This document shows positions 1-7,407 of a DNA stretch of 32,056 nucleotides, piece by piece (position 1 is the first letter of the stretch; the number at the start of each line of letters is the position of its first letter). Source of the DNA: Eubacteriales bacterium. GTDB taxonomy: Bacteria; Bacillota; Clostridia; Lachnospirales; Lachnospiraceae. The notes beneath the pieces are model-generated. The model saw only the letters and a program-made list of their open reading frames with translations. It searched no databases and had not been told where the DNA came from. Location: assembly GCA_030536755.1 (NCBI GenBank), contig JAUNPJ010000048.1:1-32056 (forward strand), in the 5' to 3' direction. A program made the position numbers and the translations under genes.

Positions 1-629
1 TGGCGGTGCTTTTTGCAAGAAAAACATATTTTTTTTAGTCTTATATTGACAAAAGTAGAAATGGCTGCATTAACATGGTCAGATATAGACTTTCAGAAAA
101 ATACTATATCTATCAGCAAAACTGTGAACAGATATAGAAAGGCAGACTATGGATTTACAGTGGCAGTTGCCTCACCAAAAAGCAAAACGTCAGTCAGAAT
201 TGTTCCTATGAATAATGAGACAAGATTGGTCTTATTGGCATTAAAATTACAGAACTTAACTCCTGCTATTCAAGTTCCCTATGTGGACGATGCCGGACAC
301 ATAAGAAAGTATTTATCAAACTTTGTATTTTTAAATTCTTATAGAAGAATCTGGACAGAGCCAAGTTTTCTGAATTTAATTCAACGGATTATTGAGAATT
401 ATAATAGAGAAGCGAAAGTTGCTAATAAAGAATTGCTCAAGAATTTTTGTCCGCATATGACAAGGCATACTTATACTACACTGGCTATAATGTAGGAGCA
501 GATGCGAAGATGGTCAGTGAAATATTGGGACATTCGTCTACGTCTGTTACAATGGATGTGTATATGCATCTCACAGATGAGAAGAAAAAGCAGCAAGAAG
601 AGATTGTAAAGACCATTAAGGTCTTATGA
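1..629 (+). pseudogene. Tyrosine recombinase (phage/Tn916-type integrase), 5'-truncated by window edge and frameshifted
   Basis: This is the C-terminal catalytic part of a tyrosine site-specific recombinase, which would catalyse integration and excision of a mobile element. The first frame (read through to a stop at 493-495) carries the 'MAALTWSDIDF' start of the catalytic domain, the beta-hairpin lysine region (SPKSKTSVRIVPM) and box II HMTRHTYTT. The rest (GADAKMVSEILGHSS, then the nucleophile Tyr in MDVYMHL) lies in another frame ending at 629, so a frameshift falls at about 478-495. The usual TGxRxxE motif carrying the first catalytic Arg is not readable: the sequence runs ILTKVEMAAL, as if those codons were deleted. 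With two lesions it is very probably inactive. Its neighbour ylxM is core genome, so this marks the edge of an old insertion. Family call is firm; the exact element type is not. Confidence 0.85.
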
Positions 630-632
630 TTC

Positions 633-651
633 TGTGACAATCTTGTGACAA
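633..651. repeat. Tandem pair of TGTGACAA direct repeats after the integrase remnant
   Basis: TGTGACAA occurs at 633-640 and again at 644-651, with starts 11 bp apart, i.e. about one helical turn, four bases after the integrase stop. Short direct repeats beside an int gene often serve as arm-type binding sites of tyrosine integrases. That role is inferred from position only. Confidence 0.4.
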
Positions 652-784
652 ATTTGGAACAAAATATTGGAAAAAGGTAACACGACATAACATGAAATAA
701 GAAGAAAACAGGGAAAAAACTGTGATTTATACCACCATAACAGCCTGTAAAACAAAATAATTTCACTCTGTCAAGAAAAAACAC

Positions 785-813
785 TTGACAACATTCTTTT
801 AATCATGTATGAT
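785..813 (+). promoter_or_regulatory. Sigma-A-type promoter of the ylxM-ffh operon
   Basis: TTGACA at 785-790 and TATGAT at 808-813 are separated by exactly 17 bp. The predicted start point near 820 lies only about 10 nt before the chosen ylxM ATG (830) and inside the AAGGTGA ribosome-binding site (818-824), so the 5' leader would be very short. Confidence 0.65.
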
Positions 814-829
814 AGGCAAGGTGATTTAC

Positions 830-1153
830 ATGGAAAAGTTTGTAGAACAAACCTTGCTGTATGATTTTTATGGAGAACTGCTTACCAAGAGGCAGCAGCA
901 GGTCTACGAAAATGTAGTTTTGGAGGATTATTCCATCAGTGAAGTGGCAGAGGAGCTTGGAATCAGCCGTCAGGGTGTTCACGATATGATCAAGCGCTGC
1001 AACAAGAGTCTGGAGGAATATGAAGAGAAGCTCCATCTGGTAGAAAAATTTATTCATATCAGAGAAAAAGTGCATGAGATTCATCTTCTCACTGCCAAAT
1101 ATGGAGCAAAAGACATTGAAACAATTTCCAATGAAATTTTAGAGGAGTTATAG
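830..1153 (+). CDS. ylxM: YlxM family DNA-binding / SRP-associated protein
   Basis: Small helix-turn-helix protein of 107 aa in the YlxM (UPF0122) family, encoded next to ffh in most Firmicutes and known in streptococci as an accessory of the signal recognition particle. The sigma-70 region-4-like HTH is visible as 'DYSISEVAEELGISRQGVHD', preceded by LLYDFYGELLTKRQQQVY, which is typical of the family. I chose the ATG at 830 rather than the in-frame ATG at 809 or GTG at 821: 809 lies inside the -10 box and only 830 has a spaced ribosome-binding site (AAGGTGA at 818-824). Only 3 nt separate it from ffh, so the two are co-transcribed and probably translationally coupled. Family call is firm; its molecular role in this organism is inferred. 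Confidence 0.9.
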   Translation: MEKFVEQTLLYDFYGELLTKRQQQVYENVVLEDYSISEVAEELGISRQGVHDMIKRCNKSLEEYEEKLHLVEKFIHIREKVHEIHLLTAKYGAKDIETISNEILEEL

Positions 1154-1156
1154 TAC

Positions 1157-2503
1157 ATGGCATTTGAAAGCTTGACTGAAAAACTGCAAAATGTATTTAA
1201 AAATCTTCGCAGCAAAGGACGACTGACAGAGGCAGATGTAAAAACAGCTCTGAAGGAAGTCAAGATGGCTCTGCTGGAGGCGGATGTCAACTTTAAGGTA
1301 GTGAAGAAATTCATTAAGGCAGTACAGGAACGTGCCGTTGGCCAGGATGTAATGAATGGATTGAATCCGGGTCAGATGGTAATCAAAATTGTAAATGATG
1401 AGCTGGTTCAGATGATGGGCGGCGAGACGGAAGAGATTCCTGTGAAGCAGGGAAGGGACATGACGGTGCTGATGATGGTTGGTCTTCAGGGTGCCGGTAA
1501 GACCACAACTGCTGCCAAGCTGGCAGGTAAGTATAAGTCAAAGGGCAAGAACCCGCTTTTGGTTGCCTGTGACGTGTATCGTCCCGCAGCAATCACACAG
1601 CTGCAGATGAATGGTGAGAAACAGGGCGTGGAAGTCTTTACGATGGGAGACAAGCAGAATCCTGTAAATATTGCCAAAGCAGCGATTGAACATGCAAAAT
1701 CCAATGGCCAGAATATGGTTATTATCGATACAGCCGGACGCCTTCATATTGATGAGAATATGATGAAAGAGCTGGCGGACATCAAAGAACATGTGCAGGT
1801 AGACGCAACCATCTTGGTGGTAGATGCCATGACAGGACAGGATGCGGTGAATGTATCTGAGACTTTTGGTGAGAAGGTTGGAATTGATGGCGTCATCCTC
1901 ACAAAATTAGATGGTGACACAAGAGGCGGTGCTGCACTCTCTATCCGTGCAGTCAGCGGAAAGCCTATTTACTATGTGGGAATGGGCGAGAAACTTTCTG
2001 ATTTGGAGCAGTTTTATCCGGACCGCATGGCATCCCGTATTCTTGGAATGGGCGATGTGATGAGCCTGATCGAGAAAGTGGAAGCGCAGATTGATGAAGA
2101 GAAAGCAAGAGAGATGGAGAAAAAGCTGAAAAAAGCAGAGTTCGGCTTTGATGACTATCTGGACAGTCTGAATCAGATGCGCAGCATGGGCGGTATCTCC
2201 AGTGTGCTGAATATGCTTCCTGGCATGGGTGGCAAAATGAAAGAGATTGAGGGAATGATTGATGAAAAGGATATGAATCGAAAAGAAGCGATTATTCTTT
2301 CCATGACTCCGAAGGAGCGTGCCAATCCATCCATTTTGAATGTATCCAGAAAAGCAAGAATTGCCAAAGGCGCAGGTGTGGATATTGCAGAAGTAAACCG
2401 TCTCGTCAAACAGTTTGAGCAGGCAAAAAAAATGATGAAACAGATGCCCGGCATGATGGGCGCAAAAGGTGGTAAAAGGGGCGGTTTTAAGCTTCCCTTT
2501 TAA
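1157..2503 (+). CDS. ffh: Signal recognition particle protein Ffh (SRP54)
   Basis: SRP GTPase of 448 aa that binds 4.5S/SRP RNA and signal sequences of nascent membrane and secreted proteins and docks with FtsY at the membrane. The N domain occupies roughly residues 1-90. The G domain shows the P-loop GLQGAGKTTTAAKLAG (about 107-122), DTAGR (G3) and TKLDGD (G4, about 248). The Met-rich M domain follows from about residue 300, with MRSMGGISSVLNMLPGM and a C-terminal stretch rich in Met, Gly and Lys. Length matches the family. It starts 3 nt after ylxM. About 90 nt with two small hairpins follow before rpsP. Confidence 0.98.
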   Translation: MAFESLTEKLQNVFKNLRSKGRLTEADVKTALKEVKMALLEADVNFKVVKKFIKAVQERAVGQDVMNGLNPGQMVIKIVNDELVQMMGGETEEIPVKQGRDMTVLMMVGLQGAGKTTTAAKLAGKYKSKGKNPLLVACDVYRPAAITQLQMNGEKQGVEVFTMGDKQNPVNIAKAAIEHAKSNGQNMVIIDTAGRLHIDENMMKELADIKEHVQVDATILVVDAMTGQDAVNVSETFGEKVGIDGVILTKLDGDTRGGAALSIRAVSGKPIYYVGMGEKLSDLEQFYPDRMASRILGMGDVMSLIEKVEAQIDEEKAREMEKKLKKAEFGFDDYLDSLNQMRSMGGISSVLNMLPGMGGKMKEIEGMIDEKDMNRKEAIILSMTPKERANPSILNVSRKARIAKGAGVDIAEVNRLVKQFEQAKKMMKQMPGMMGAKGGKRGGFKLPF

Positions 2504-2511
2504 CATAAATC

Positions 2512-2578
2512 GGGGATGACCCCAGCAAATATCAGGGATTTTGATCCTGTAATCAATAATTAATTTTTTATATTTTAG
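2512..2578 (+). promoter_or_regulatory. Two small hairpins plus T-rich tract between ffh and rpsP
   Basis: GGGG-ATGA-CCCC (2512-2523) and an imperfect CAGGGAT/ATCCTG hairpin (2533-2549) are followed by a T-rich stretch up to about 2578, just before the rpsP ribosome-binding site AGGAGG (2577-2582). This could be a weak attenuator or an RNA processing site that separates ffh output from the abundant S16. No good separate promoter was seen. Confidence 0.35.
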
Positions 2579-2592
2579 GAGGAAATGAAACA

Positions 2593-2838
2593 ATGGCAGT
2601 AAAAATCAGATTAAGAAGAATGGGACAGAAAAAAGCACCTTTTTATAGAATCGTAGTTGCAGATTCCCGCTCACCAAGAGATGGAAAATGTATCGATGAG
2701 ATCGGAACATACGATCCAAACTGTGACCCAAGCGTATACAAAGTAGACGAAGAGAAAGCGAAAAAGTGGCTTGCAAACGGTGCTCAGCCTACAGAAGTTG
2801 TTGGAAAAATCTTCAAATTAGCAGGTATTGAAAAATAA
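2593..2838 (+). CDS. rpsP: 30S ribosomal protein S16
   Basis: Ribosomal protein of the small-subunit body, 81 aa, the usual length of bacterial S16. It starts with the family signature '[20 protein letters not shown]' and continues [22 protein letters not shown], with the conserved [12 protein letters not shown] region near the C-terminus. A strong AGGAGG site lies about 10 nt upstream of the ATG; a nearer ATG at 2585 is out of frame and is not the start. It sits in the classical rpsP-khpA-rimM-trmD cluster, about 30 nt before khpA. There is no doubt about identity. Confidence 0.98.
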   Translation: MAVKIRLRRMGQKKAPFYRIVVADSRSPRDGKCIDEIGTYDPNCDPSVYKVDEEKAKKWLANGAQPTEVVGKIFKLAGIEK

Positions 2839-2867
2839 GAACAGGGCCGCCGGCGGGGAGGTATGTA

Positions 2868-3098
2868 ATGAAAGAATTAGTAGAAGTAATTGCAAAATCT
2901 CTTGTGGAAAATCCGGATGAAGTTGTAGTGACAGAGACAGAAAAAGACGATGCAGTTTATGTTGAGTTAAAAGTTGGCCCTTCTGACATGGGTAAAGTAA
3001 TCGGTCGCCAGGGCCGTATTGCCAAGGCAATCCGTACCGTTGTCAAAGCAGCGTCATCAAAGAGCAATAAGAAAGTTATTGTAGATATTCTGCAATGA
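2868..3098 (+). CDS. khpA: KH-domain RNA-binding protein KhpA
   Basis: Single type-II KH-domain protein of 76 aa (the YlqC/KhpA family), always found between rpsP and rimM in Firmicutes. The RNA-binding GxxG loop is visible as DMGKVIGRQGRIAKAIRTVV, residues about 43-62. In streptococci KhpA partners KhpB/EloR and affects cell elongation and division; the same role here is inference from orthology. The ribosome-binding site is GGGAGG, six bases before the ATG. It is co-transcribed with rpsP. A terminator-like hairpin lies immediately downstream, before rimM. Confidence 0.95.
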   Translation: MKELVEVIAKSLVENPDEVVVTETEKDDAVYVELKVGPSDMGKVIGRQGRIAKAIRTVVKAASSKSNKKVIVDILQ

Positions 3099-3104
3099 AA
3101 ATAA

Positions 3105-3141
3105 GGGGACGGAGTCATAGGATGGCTTCGTCCTTGTTTTT
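3105..3141 (+). terminator. Intra-operon terminator-like hairpin before rimM
   Basis: GGACGGAG (3107-3114) pairs with CTTCGTCC (3126-3133) through 8 bp with one G-T pair, and is followed at once by TTGTTTTT. The T tract runs almost directly into the rimM ribosome-binding site (AAAGGAG, 3144-3150). It probably terminates part of the transcription so that rpsP-khpA is made in excess over rimM-trmD. Confidence 0.65.
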
Positions 3142-3155
3142 ATAAAGGAGTGTAT

Positions 3156-3662
3156 ATGGAAGATTTACTGAAAGTGGGTGTCATTACAACCACGCATGGA
3201 GTCAGAGGGGAAGTGAAGGTATTCCCAACTACCGATTCGCCCGAACGTTTTCTTGATTTGGATTATGTCATTCTTGATACCGGTCGCCAGCAGATTGAAC
3301 TGGAAATTCAGGGAGTCAAATTTTTCAAAAATCTTGCAATTTTAAAGTTCAAAGGCATTGACAATATCAACGATATCGAGATGTACAAAGGGAAAGATTT
3401 GTGGATTCCCAGAGAAGAGGCACAGCCTCTTGAGGAAGATGAATATTATATCGCAGATTTGATTGGTATGGAGGTGTATCTGGAAGATGGTACACTCTTC
3501 GGAACATTGAAGGATGTGATGGAGACCGGAGCCAATGACGTATACATTGTCAACAGCAAGGCGCATGGCGAAGTGCTCCTTCCGGCGATTGGAGATTGTA
3601 TCAAAGAGGTCGATGTAAATGAAAATAAAATGACCATTCATCTGATGGATGGACTTATTTAG
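3156..3662 (+). CDS. rimM: Ribosome maturation factor RimM
   Basis: Assembly factor of the 30S head, 168 aa; it binds S19 and helps 16S rRNA processing. The N-terminal RimM barrel begins LLKVGVITTTHGVRGEVKVFPTT, with the characteristic THGVRGEVKV, and the C-terminal PRC-barrel part includes YYIADLIGMEVY and VLLPAIGDCI. An in-frame GTG at 3150 would give two more residues but abuts the SD sequence AAAGGAG (3144-3150), so the ATG at 3156 with a 5-nt spacer is the better start. It is followed 20 nt later by trmD, as in most bacteria. Confidence 0.95.
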   Translation: MEDLLKVGVITTTHGVRGEVKVFPTTDSPERFLDLDYVILDTGRQQIELEIQGVKFFKNLAILKFKGIDNINDIEMYKGKDLWIPREEAQPLEEDEYYIADLIGMEVYLEDGTLFGTLKDVMETGANDVYIVNSKAHGEVLLPAIGDCIKEVDVNENKMTIHLMDGLI

Positions 3663-3682
3663 AAACAGAAGAAAGGTTACTT

Positions 3683-4405
3683 ATGAATTATCATGTATTG
3701 ACATTGTTTCCTGAAATGATCGAACAGGGATTGAATACGAGCATCATCGGCAGAGCCATTGAGAAAGGTCTGTTGACGCTGAAGGCCACCAACATTCGTG
3801 ATTATGCATTTAACAAACACAGCAAGGTAGACGACTATCCGTATGGCGGAGGTGCCGGAATGGTGATGCAGGCAGAACCGGTGTATTGTGCATACGAGGC
3901 CATTACACGAGATATGACAAAAAAGCCCCGTGTTGTCTATGTGACTCCCCAGGGAAACGTCTTTGACCAAGCTATGGCAAAGGAACTGGCGCAGGAAGAA
4001 AATCTTGTATTTCTCTGCGGACATTATGAGGGAATTGACGAGCGTGTTCTGGAAGAAATTGTGACCGATTATGTTTCTATCGGAGATTATGTGTTGACGG
4101 GCGGAGAACTTCCGGCGATGGTGATGATCGATGCGATTTCCCGTATGGTTCCGGGTGTGCTCAGCAACAATGAATCCGCTGAGTATGAATCTTTTCAGGA
4201 CGGTCTTCTGGAGTATCCGCAGTACAGCAGACCGGAAGAATGGCATGGGAAGAAAGTGCCGCCGATTCTTTTGTCCGGCCATCACGCAAATGTGGAGAAA
4301 TGGCGCCATGAACAATCTTTGATCAGAACCAGAGAACGGCGTCCGGATCTTTATGAGGCATATATGCAAAAAGAGGCGGAAAAGAAAACAAAGAAGAAAA
4401 AATAA
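3683..4405 (+). CDS. trmD: tRNA (guanine37-N1)-methyltransferase TrmD
   Basis: SPOUT-class enzyme of 240 aa that uses S-adenosylmethionine to methylate G37 in tRNAs, preventing +1 frameshifting. The N-terminus YHVLTLFPEMIEQGLNTSIIGRA, the loop VDDYPYGGGAGMVM and the SAM-binding knot (VFLCGHYEGIDERV; YVSIGDYVLTGGELPAMVM) are all present. The C-terminal domain PPILLSGHHANVEKWR is typical, and the protein ends in a short Lys-rich tail. It is the last gene of the operon, closed by a strong hairpin 6 nt downstream. Confidence 0.98.
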   Translation: MNYHVLTLFPEMIEQGLNTSIIGRAIEKGLLTLKATNIRDYAFNKHSKVDDYPYGGGAGMVMQAEPVYCAYEAITRDMTKKPRVVYVTPQGNVFDQAMAKELAQEENLVFLCGHYEGIDERVLEEIVTDYVSIGDYVLTGGELPAMVMIDAISRMVPGVLSNNESAEYESFQDGLLEYPQYSRPEEWHGKKVPPILLSGHHANVEKWRHEQSLIRTRERRPDLYEAYMQKEAEKKTKKKK

Positions 4406-4410
4406 ACAGA

Positions 4411-4457
4411 AAACAGTGCTGTCGTGATTCCTATGGGGATTCGGCAGCACTGTTTTT
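4411..4457. terminator. Bidirectional intrinsic terminator between trmD and pabC
   Basis: AAACAGTGCTGTCG pairs with CGGCAGCACTGTTT through one G-T wobble; the loop can pair further (ATTCC/GGGGAT). A T run follows on the plus strand and the A-rich left flank gives a T run on the minus strand. It serves the convergent trmD and pabC operons. Confidence 0.85.
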
Positions 4458-4475
4458 ATGGATAGGCTGTACGGA

Positions 4476-5213
4476 TTAGCGAATCATTTCCTGATATTGT
4501 GCCATTAATTCCAGAGTTTTATCATGGCATGGGAAATTCCGGCCATCAATGGATGCTACCGGCATAATGCCAAGAAGAGAGTTGGTCACGAAGATTTCAT
4601 CAGCGTTCAGAAGTTCTGCCAGTGTAAAATTGTATTCTCTTACGTCAGACAGCACCATCAAATACTGGCGAAGAATGCCGTTTAGTAAGCCACAGGAAAG
4701 CGATGGTGTATAAATCTGCCCTTTTTTGATACAAAATAAATTGGTGGTAGCACCCTCACTTACAAATCCCTTTGTGTTGATAAAGATCGGTTCGTCATAC
4801 CCGGCAGCTTTAGCTCTGCGCTTCTCTATGATATTATCTCCATAGTTCATGGTTTTGTGATACGTCAGAGGAGAAGTTTCGTTGCGAAGAACATGGGATA
4901 CGGTCAAGCGGAAACCACGCGCATAGTCGCTGGGTGTATAGCCGCTGGCTCTTACGGAAAACAGAACGTTTCTGGGAGATACGGAGATTTTAAGTGCGTA
5001 TCTTCCAGGTGGGCAGTCCTGTGCCTGTTTTTGAATGTTTTCCATTGTTACTAGTGAAGAAAATTCGGCATTGCGGATGCCGAGGTCTCTCATAGAGGTT
5101 TCCAGTCGATTTAAATGTTCCTGTACCAGAATCGGGTGTCTGTTTTCTATGGCAATTGTTTCAAAAACTCCCAGTCCAAAATCAAAAGCCTCGTCACGTT
5201 GAATCATTGTCAT
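4476..5213 (-). CDS. pabC: Aminodeoxychorismate lyase (PabC), class IV PLP enzyme
   Basis: Converts 4-amino-4-deoxychorismate into p-aminobenzoate and pyruvate, the last step of pABA synthesis for folate. At 245 aa it is of the usual length. Class IV aminotransferase features are visible: N-terminal DEAFDFGLGVFETIAIENRHP, the probable PLP lysine in YHKTMNYGDNI, and FVSEGATTNLFCIKKGQIYTPSLSCGLLNGILR near the cofactor-binding end. I start at the ATG at 5213 because AAGGAG lies nine bases upstream; the longer reading frame would run back into pabB. It lies 25 nt after the pabB stop as the third gene of the pab operon. D-amino-acid or branched-chain aminotransferases share the fold, but the context favours PabC. 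Confidence 0.9.
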   Translation of the reverse strand: MTMIQRDEAFDFGLGVFETIAIENRHPILVQEHLNRLETSMRDLGIRNAEFSSLVTMENIQKQAQDCPPGRYALKISVSPRNVLFSVRASGYTPSDYARGFRLTVSHVLRNETSPLTYHKTMNYGDNIIEKRRAKAAGYDEPIFINTKGFVSEGATTNLFCIKKGQIYTPSLSCGLLNGILRQYLMVLSDVREYNFTLAELLNADEIFVTNSLLGIMPVASIDGRNFPCHDKTLELMAQYQEMIR

Positions 5214-5238
5214 GTTGTCACTCTCCTTGTTTGTTGTT

Positions 5239-6594
5239 TTACGCTTCTTCAATTGCCTCCAGAACAGCCTTGGCTTTTTGAAGCGTTTCTTCATATTCAA
5301 ATTCCAGATCAGACTCGCAGGTGATTCCGCCTCCTACGCCCAGATGATAACAGCCATCTTTGCAGACTGCCGTGCGGATGACAATGTTCAAATCACAGGA
5401 ACCGTCGAGAGAAAGGTATCCGATGGAACCAGTATAAAGGCCGCGGCGGTTATGCTCCAGTTCATCAATGATCTCCATAGCACGAATCTTGGGTGTGCCG
5501 GTAATGGAGCCGCCTGGGAATGCTGCCCGGATTAAATCCAGAACATCGAATTCAGGGCGTAATTTTCCGACGATTGTGGTGACAAGATGGAAGACAGTTG
5601 CATAGGTTTCGACGTCAAAGTGTCTGGTAACCTTCACAGTCCCAGGAACACAGACATGATTTAAATCATTTCGTTCCAGATCCACCACCATGAGCAGTTC
5701 GCTTTTGTCTTTGGATGAGTCTGCTAATTCCTGTTTGAGTGCAAGATCTTCTTCTGGTGTAGTGCCTCTGGGGCGCGTACCTTTGATCGGTCGTGTTTCT
5801 ACAATTCCATCTTTTACCAGCATAAAGCGCTCCGGTGATGCGCTGGCAATCTGAAAATCTCCATAGTTAAAATATCCCCCAAATGGAGATGGATTATGAG
5901 TTCTCAGATAGCGAAATACATCATAGGGATGTTTGGCGCTTTCCACGGTAAGCTGCTGAGTCATATTGGTAATATAAATATCTCCTTCAATGATATAGTT
6001 TATCACATCATCCACTGCTTGTTTATAGTCTTTTTTCACAAAATCTGCATGAAAATCCGCAAGTTGTGTTCCTTTTTCCGGAACTGGACATGGTTGGACG
6101 GACTCAATCTGCTGCAAAATCGTTTGGATGGACTCTTCCGGAGAGGAAAGCTCGCCTCTGGCGGTAACGTAAAGAACCTGATTTTCCTTGTCTTCGATAA
6201 TCAGATTGTCGTAAAAAACAAACAGGGCATCCGGAATCTGAAGTCGTTTTGGGTGACGTGTGGCAATCTGCTCGAATTTTCTTCCGTAATCATAAGAAAA
6301 GTATCCAATGGCACCGGCAATCAGTGGGAGAGGAAGGTCGTGTACCTCTTTATTTTCTCTCAGATATCTGGATAATGCCTCTTCGATAGAGCCGGATGCT
6401 TTCTGGCCGTTGCGGTACAGCACACCGTCCGTTTCTTCCAGTTTCAGATAAGGATGTAAACCGATGACGGAAAATTGTCCAAGATTGTTTTTCAGAGAAG
6501 AATCGAGAAAAACGGCATCGGTATCCTGATAATATAACGAAAAAATATCAGCGGTCTCTTTATAGAGAGACAGCTTCTGCACAGTTGTTTTCAT
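5239..6594 (-). CDS. pabB: Aminodeoxychorismate synthase component I (PabB)
   Basis: Chorismate-binding enzyme of 451 aa that, with the ammonia supplied by PabA, turns chorismate into 4-amino-4-deoxychorismate. The motif RPIKGTRPRG carries the Lys of the PIKGT signature that separates PabB from anthranilate synthase TrpE (PIAGT). Other conserved parts are FQIASASPERFMLV, LMVVDLERNDLNHV and the C-terminal AFPGGSITGTPKIRAMEII and YTGSIGYLSLDG. I start at the ATG at 6594 (MKTTVQKLS); AAGGAG lies 13 nt upstream, inside the end of pabA. The 35-nt overlap with pabA implies translational coupling, which suits a two-subunit complex. Confidence 0.93.
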   Translation of the reverse strand: MKTTVQKLSLYKETADIFSLYYQDTDAVFLDSSLKNNLGQFSVIGLHPYLKLEETDGVLYRNGQKASGSIEEALSRYLRENKEVHDLPLPLIAGAIGYFSYDYGRKFEQIATRHPKRLQIPDALFVFYDNLIIEDKENQVLYVTARGELSSPEESIQTILQQIESVQPCPVPEKGTQLADFHADFVKKDYKQAVDDVINYIIEGDIYITNMTQQLTVESAKHPYDVFRYLRTHNPSPFGGYFNYGDFQIASASPERFMLVKDGIVETRPIKGTRPRGTTPEEDLALKQELADSSKDKSELLMVVDLERNDLNHVCVPGTVKVTRHFDVETYATVFHLVTTIVGKLRPEFDVLDLIRAAFPGGSITGTPKIRAMEIIDELEHNRRGLYTGSIGYLSLDGSCDLNIVIRTAVCKDGCYHLGVGGGITCESDLEFEYEETLQKAKAVLEAIEEA

Positions 6595-7189
6595 AGCTGT
6601 TTTTCCACTCCTTGCATAAATCAATAAAATTCTGTAACAGTTCATGTCCGTATTCTGTTAAAACAGCTTCCGGATGAAACTGAATTCCATAGACGGGAAG
6701 CGTTTTATGACGGATTGCCATGATGGCACCATCTTCTGATAGTGCGTCAATGTCCAAGCAGGAAGGGAGTTTCTCTGCGTCCACTACGAGCGAATGGTAG
6801 CGTGTAACTTGAAACCTTGAGGGAAGATTTGCAAACATGTGCCTTTGAGTGTTGGTGATCGCGGTAATTTTTCCATGCATAGGTTTTGCGCCTTTTTTGA
6901 TACGGGCACCCCAGGCATAGCCGATGATCTGGTGTCCAAGACAGATTCCGAGAATGGGAATCTGTCCTGCAAAACGGCGAAGAGCCTCCAGGGACATACC
7001 GCAGTCCTGCGGTGATTTGGGACCTGGGGAAATCAAAAGGCCATCCAGTTTTCCTTCATCGATCCATGTTTGAATTTCCTTCATGGATAATTTATCATTG
7101 CGGACGAGTGTCATTTCTTCGCCCAGCTCTTCAAAATAGCTGGCAAGGTTATGGACAAAAGAGTCATAATTGTCAATCATCAGGTACAT
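6560..7189 (-). CDS. pabA: Aminodeoxychorismate synthase component II (PabA), glutamine amidotransferase
   Basis: Class I glutamine amidotransferase of 209 aa that releases ammonia from glutamine for PabB. It begins MYLMIDNYDSFVHNLASYF and has the oxyanion region LLISPGPKSPQDCG, the nucleophile Cys in ILGICLGHQIIGYAWG and the His-Glu pair in GIQFHPEAVLTEYG, so the triad is complete. A longer frame extends upstream, but the ATG at 7189 has AAAGGAG seven bases before it and matches the family N-terminus. The same subunit could in principle serve TrpE (amphibolic PabA/TrpG); the pabB and pabC neighbours make pABA synthesis the primary role. It is the first gene of the operon, behind a leader with an intrinsic terminator. 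Confidence 0.93.
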   Translation of the reverse strand: MYLMIDNYDSFVHNLASYFEELGEEMTLVRNDKLSMKEIQTWIDEGKLDGLLISPGPKSPQDCGMSLEALRRFAGQIPILGICLGHQIIGYAWGARIKKGAKPMHGKITAITNTQRHMFANLPSRFQVTRYHSLVVDAEKLPSCLDIDALSEDGAIMAIRHKTLPVYGIQFHPEAVLTEYGHELLQNFIDLCKEWKNSYENNCAEAVSL

Positions 7190-7346
7190 AGTAGTTCTCC
7201 TTTTGGTTTTCTGAAAATTTTGTAAATAAAAAACCGAAAACGGATGTGATATTGCTACCACATCTGTTTTCGGCAGTTTTCCGATTTGTCGGACACACCT
7301 GTTATGTTGAATGTGCGGCACGCCGTGTGTCACACATGCATATATT
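7190..7346 (-). promoter_or_regulatory. Structured 5' leader of the pabABC operon (probable attenuator / possible riboswitch)
   Basis: Between the promoter and pabA lies a ~150-nt leader on the minus strand. It can form GACACAC/GTGTGTC (plus-strand 7325-7331 with 7292-7298), a CCGA/TCGG hairpin just after it, and then a long terminator (7221-7273). CACAT in the first loop (7311-7315) could instead pair with ATGTG of the terminator's 5' arm, which would be a competing structure. I see no T-box sequence and no leader peptide longer than a few codons. The function is inferred from architecture alone. Confidence 0.55.
7221..7273 (-). terminator. Intrinsic terminator inside the pab leader
   Basis: A 15-bp stem (plus-strand 7234-7248 with 7259-7273, one G-T pair, loop of 10 nt) is followed on the minus strand by TTTTTTATTT. 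It lies upstream of the pabA start, not behind a gene, and about 75 nt downstream of the promoter start point, so it can only act as an attenuator of pabABC. Confidence 0.85.
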
Positions 7347-7352
7347 TATTTC

Positions 7353-7382
7353 ATTATATCATTGAAACTGTAAAATTGTCAA
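7353..7382 (-). promoter_or_regulatory. Promoter of the pabABC operon
   Basis: On the minus strand TTGACA (7382-7377) and TATAAT (7358-7353) are both perfect consensus boxes, separated by 18 bp. The start point would be near 7346. Confidence 0.8.
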
Positions 7383-7407
7383 TCAAAAGAAACTTTGGTC
7401 TGCGTTG

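Noticed and set aside
3677-4450. Minus-strand frame of 257 codons opposite trmD
   Set aside because: It mirrors trmD, is His/Cys/Phe-rich and has no motif; trmD itself is certain.
7190-7346. T-box or THF riboswitch in the pab leader
   Set aside because: No T-box conserved sequence is present and I could not lay the THF riboswitch conserved segments on it by eye; left as an unclassified attenuator.
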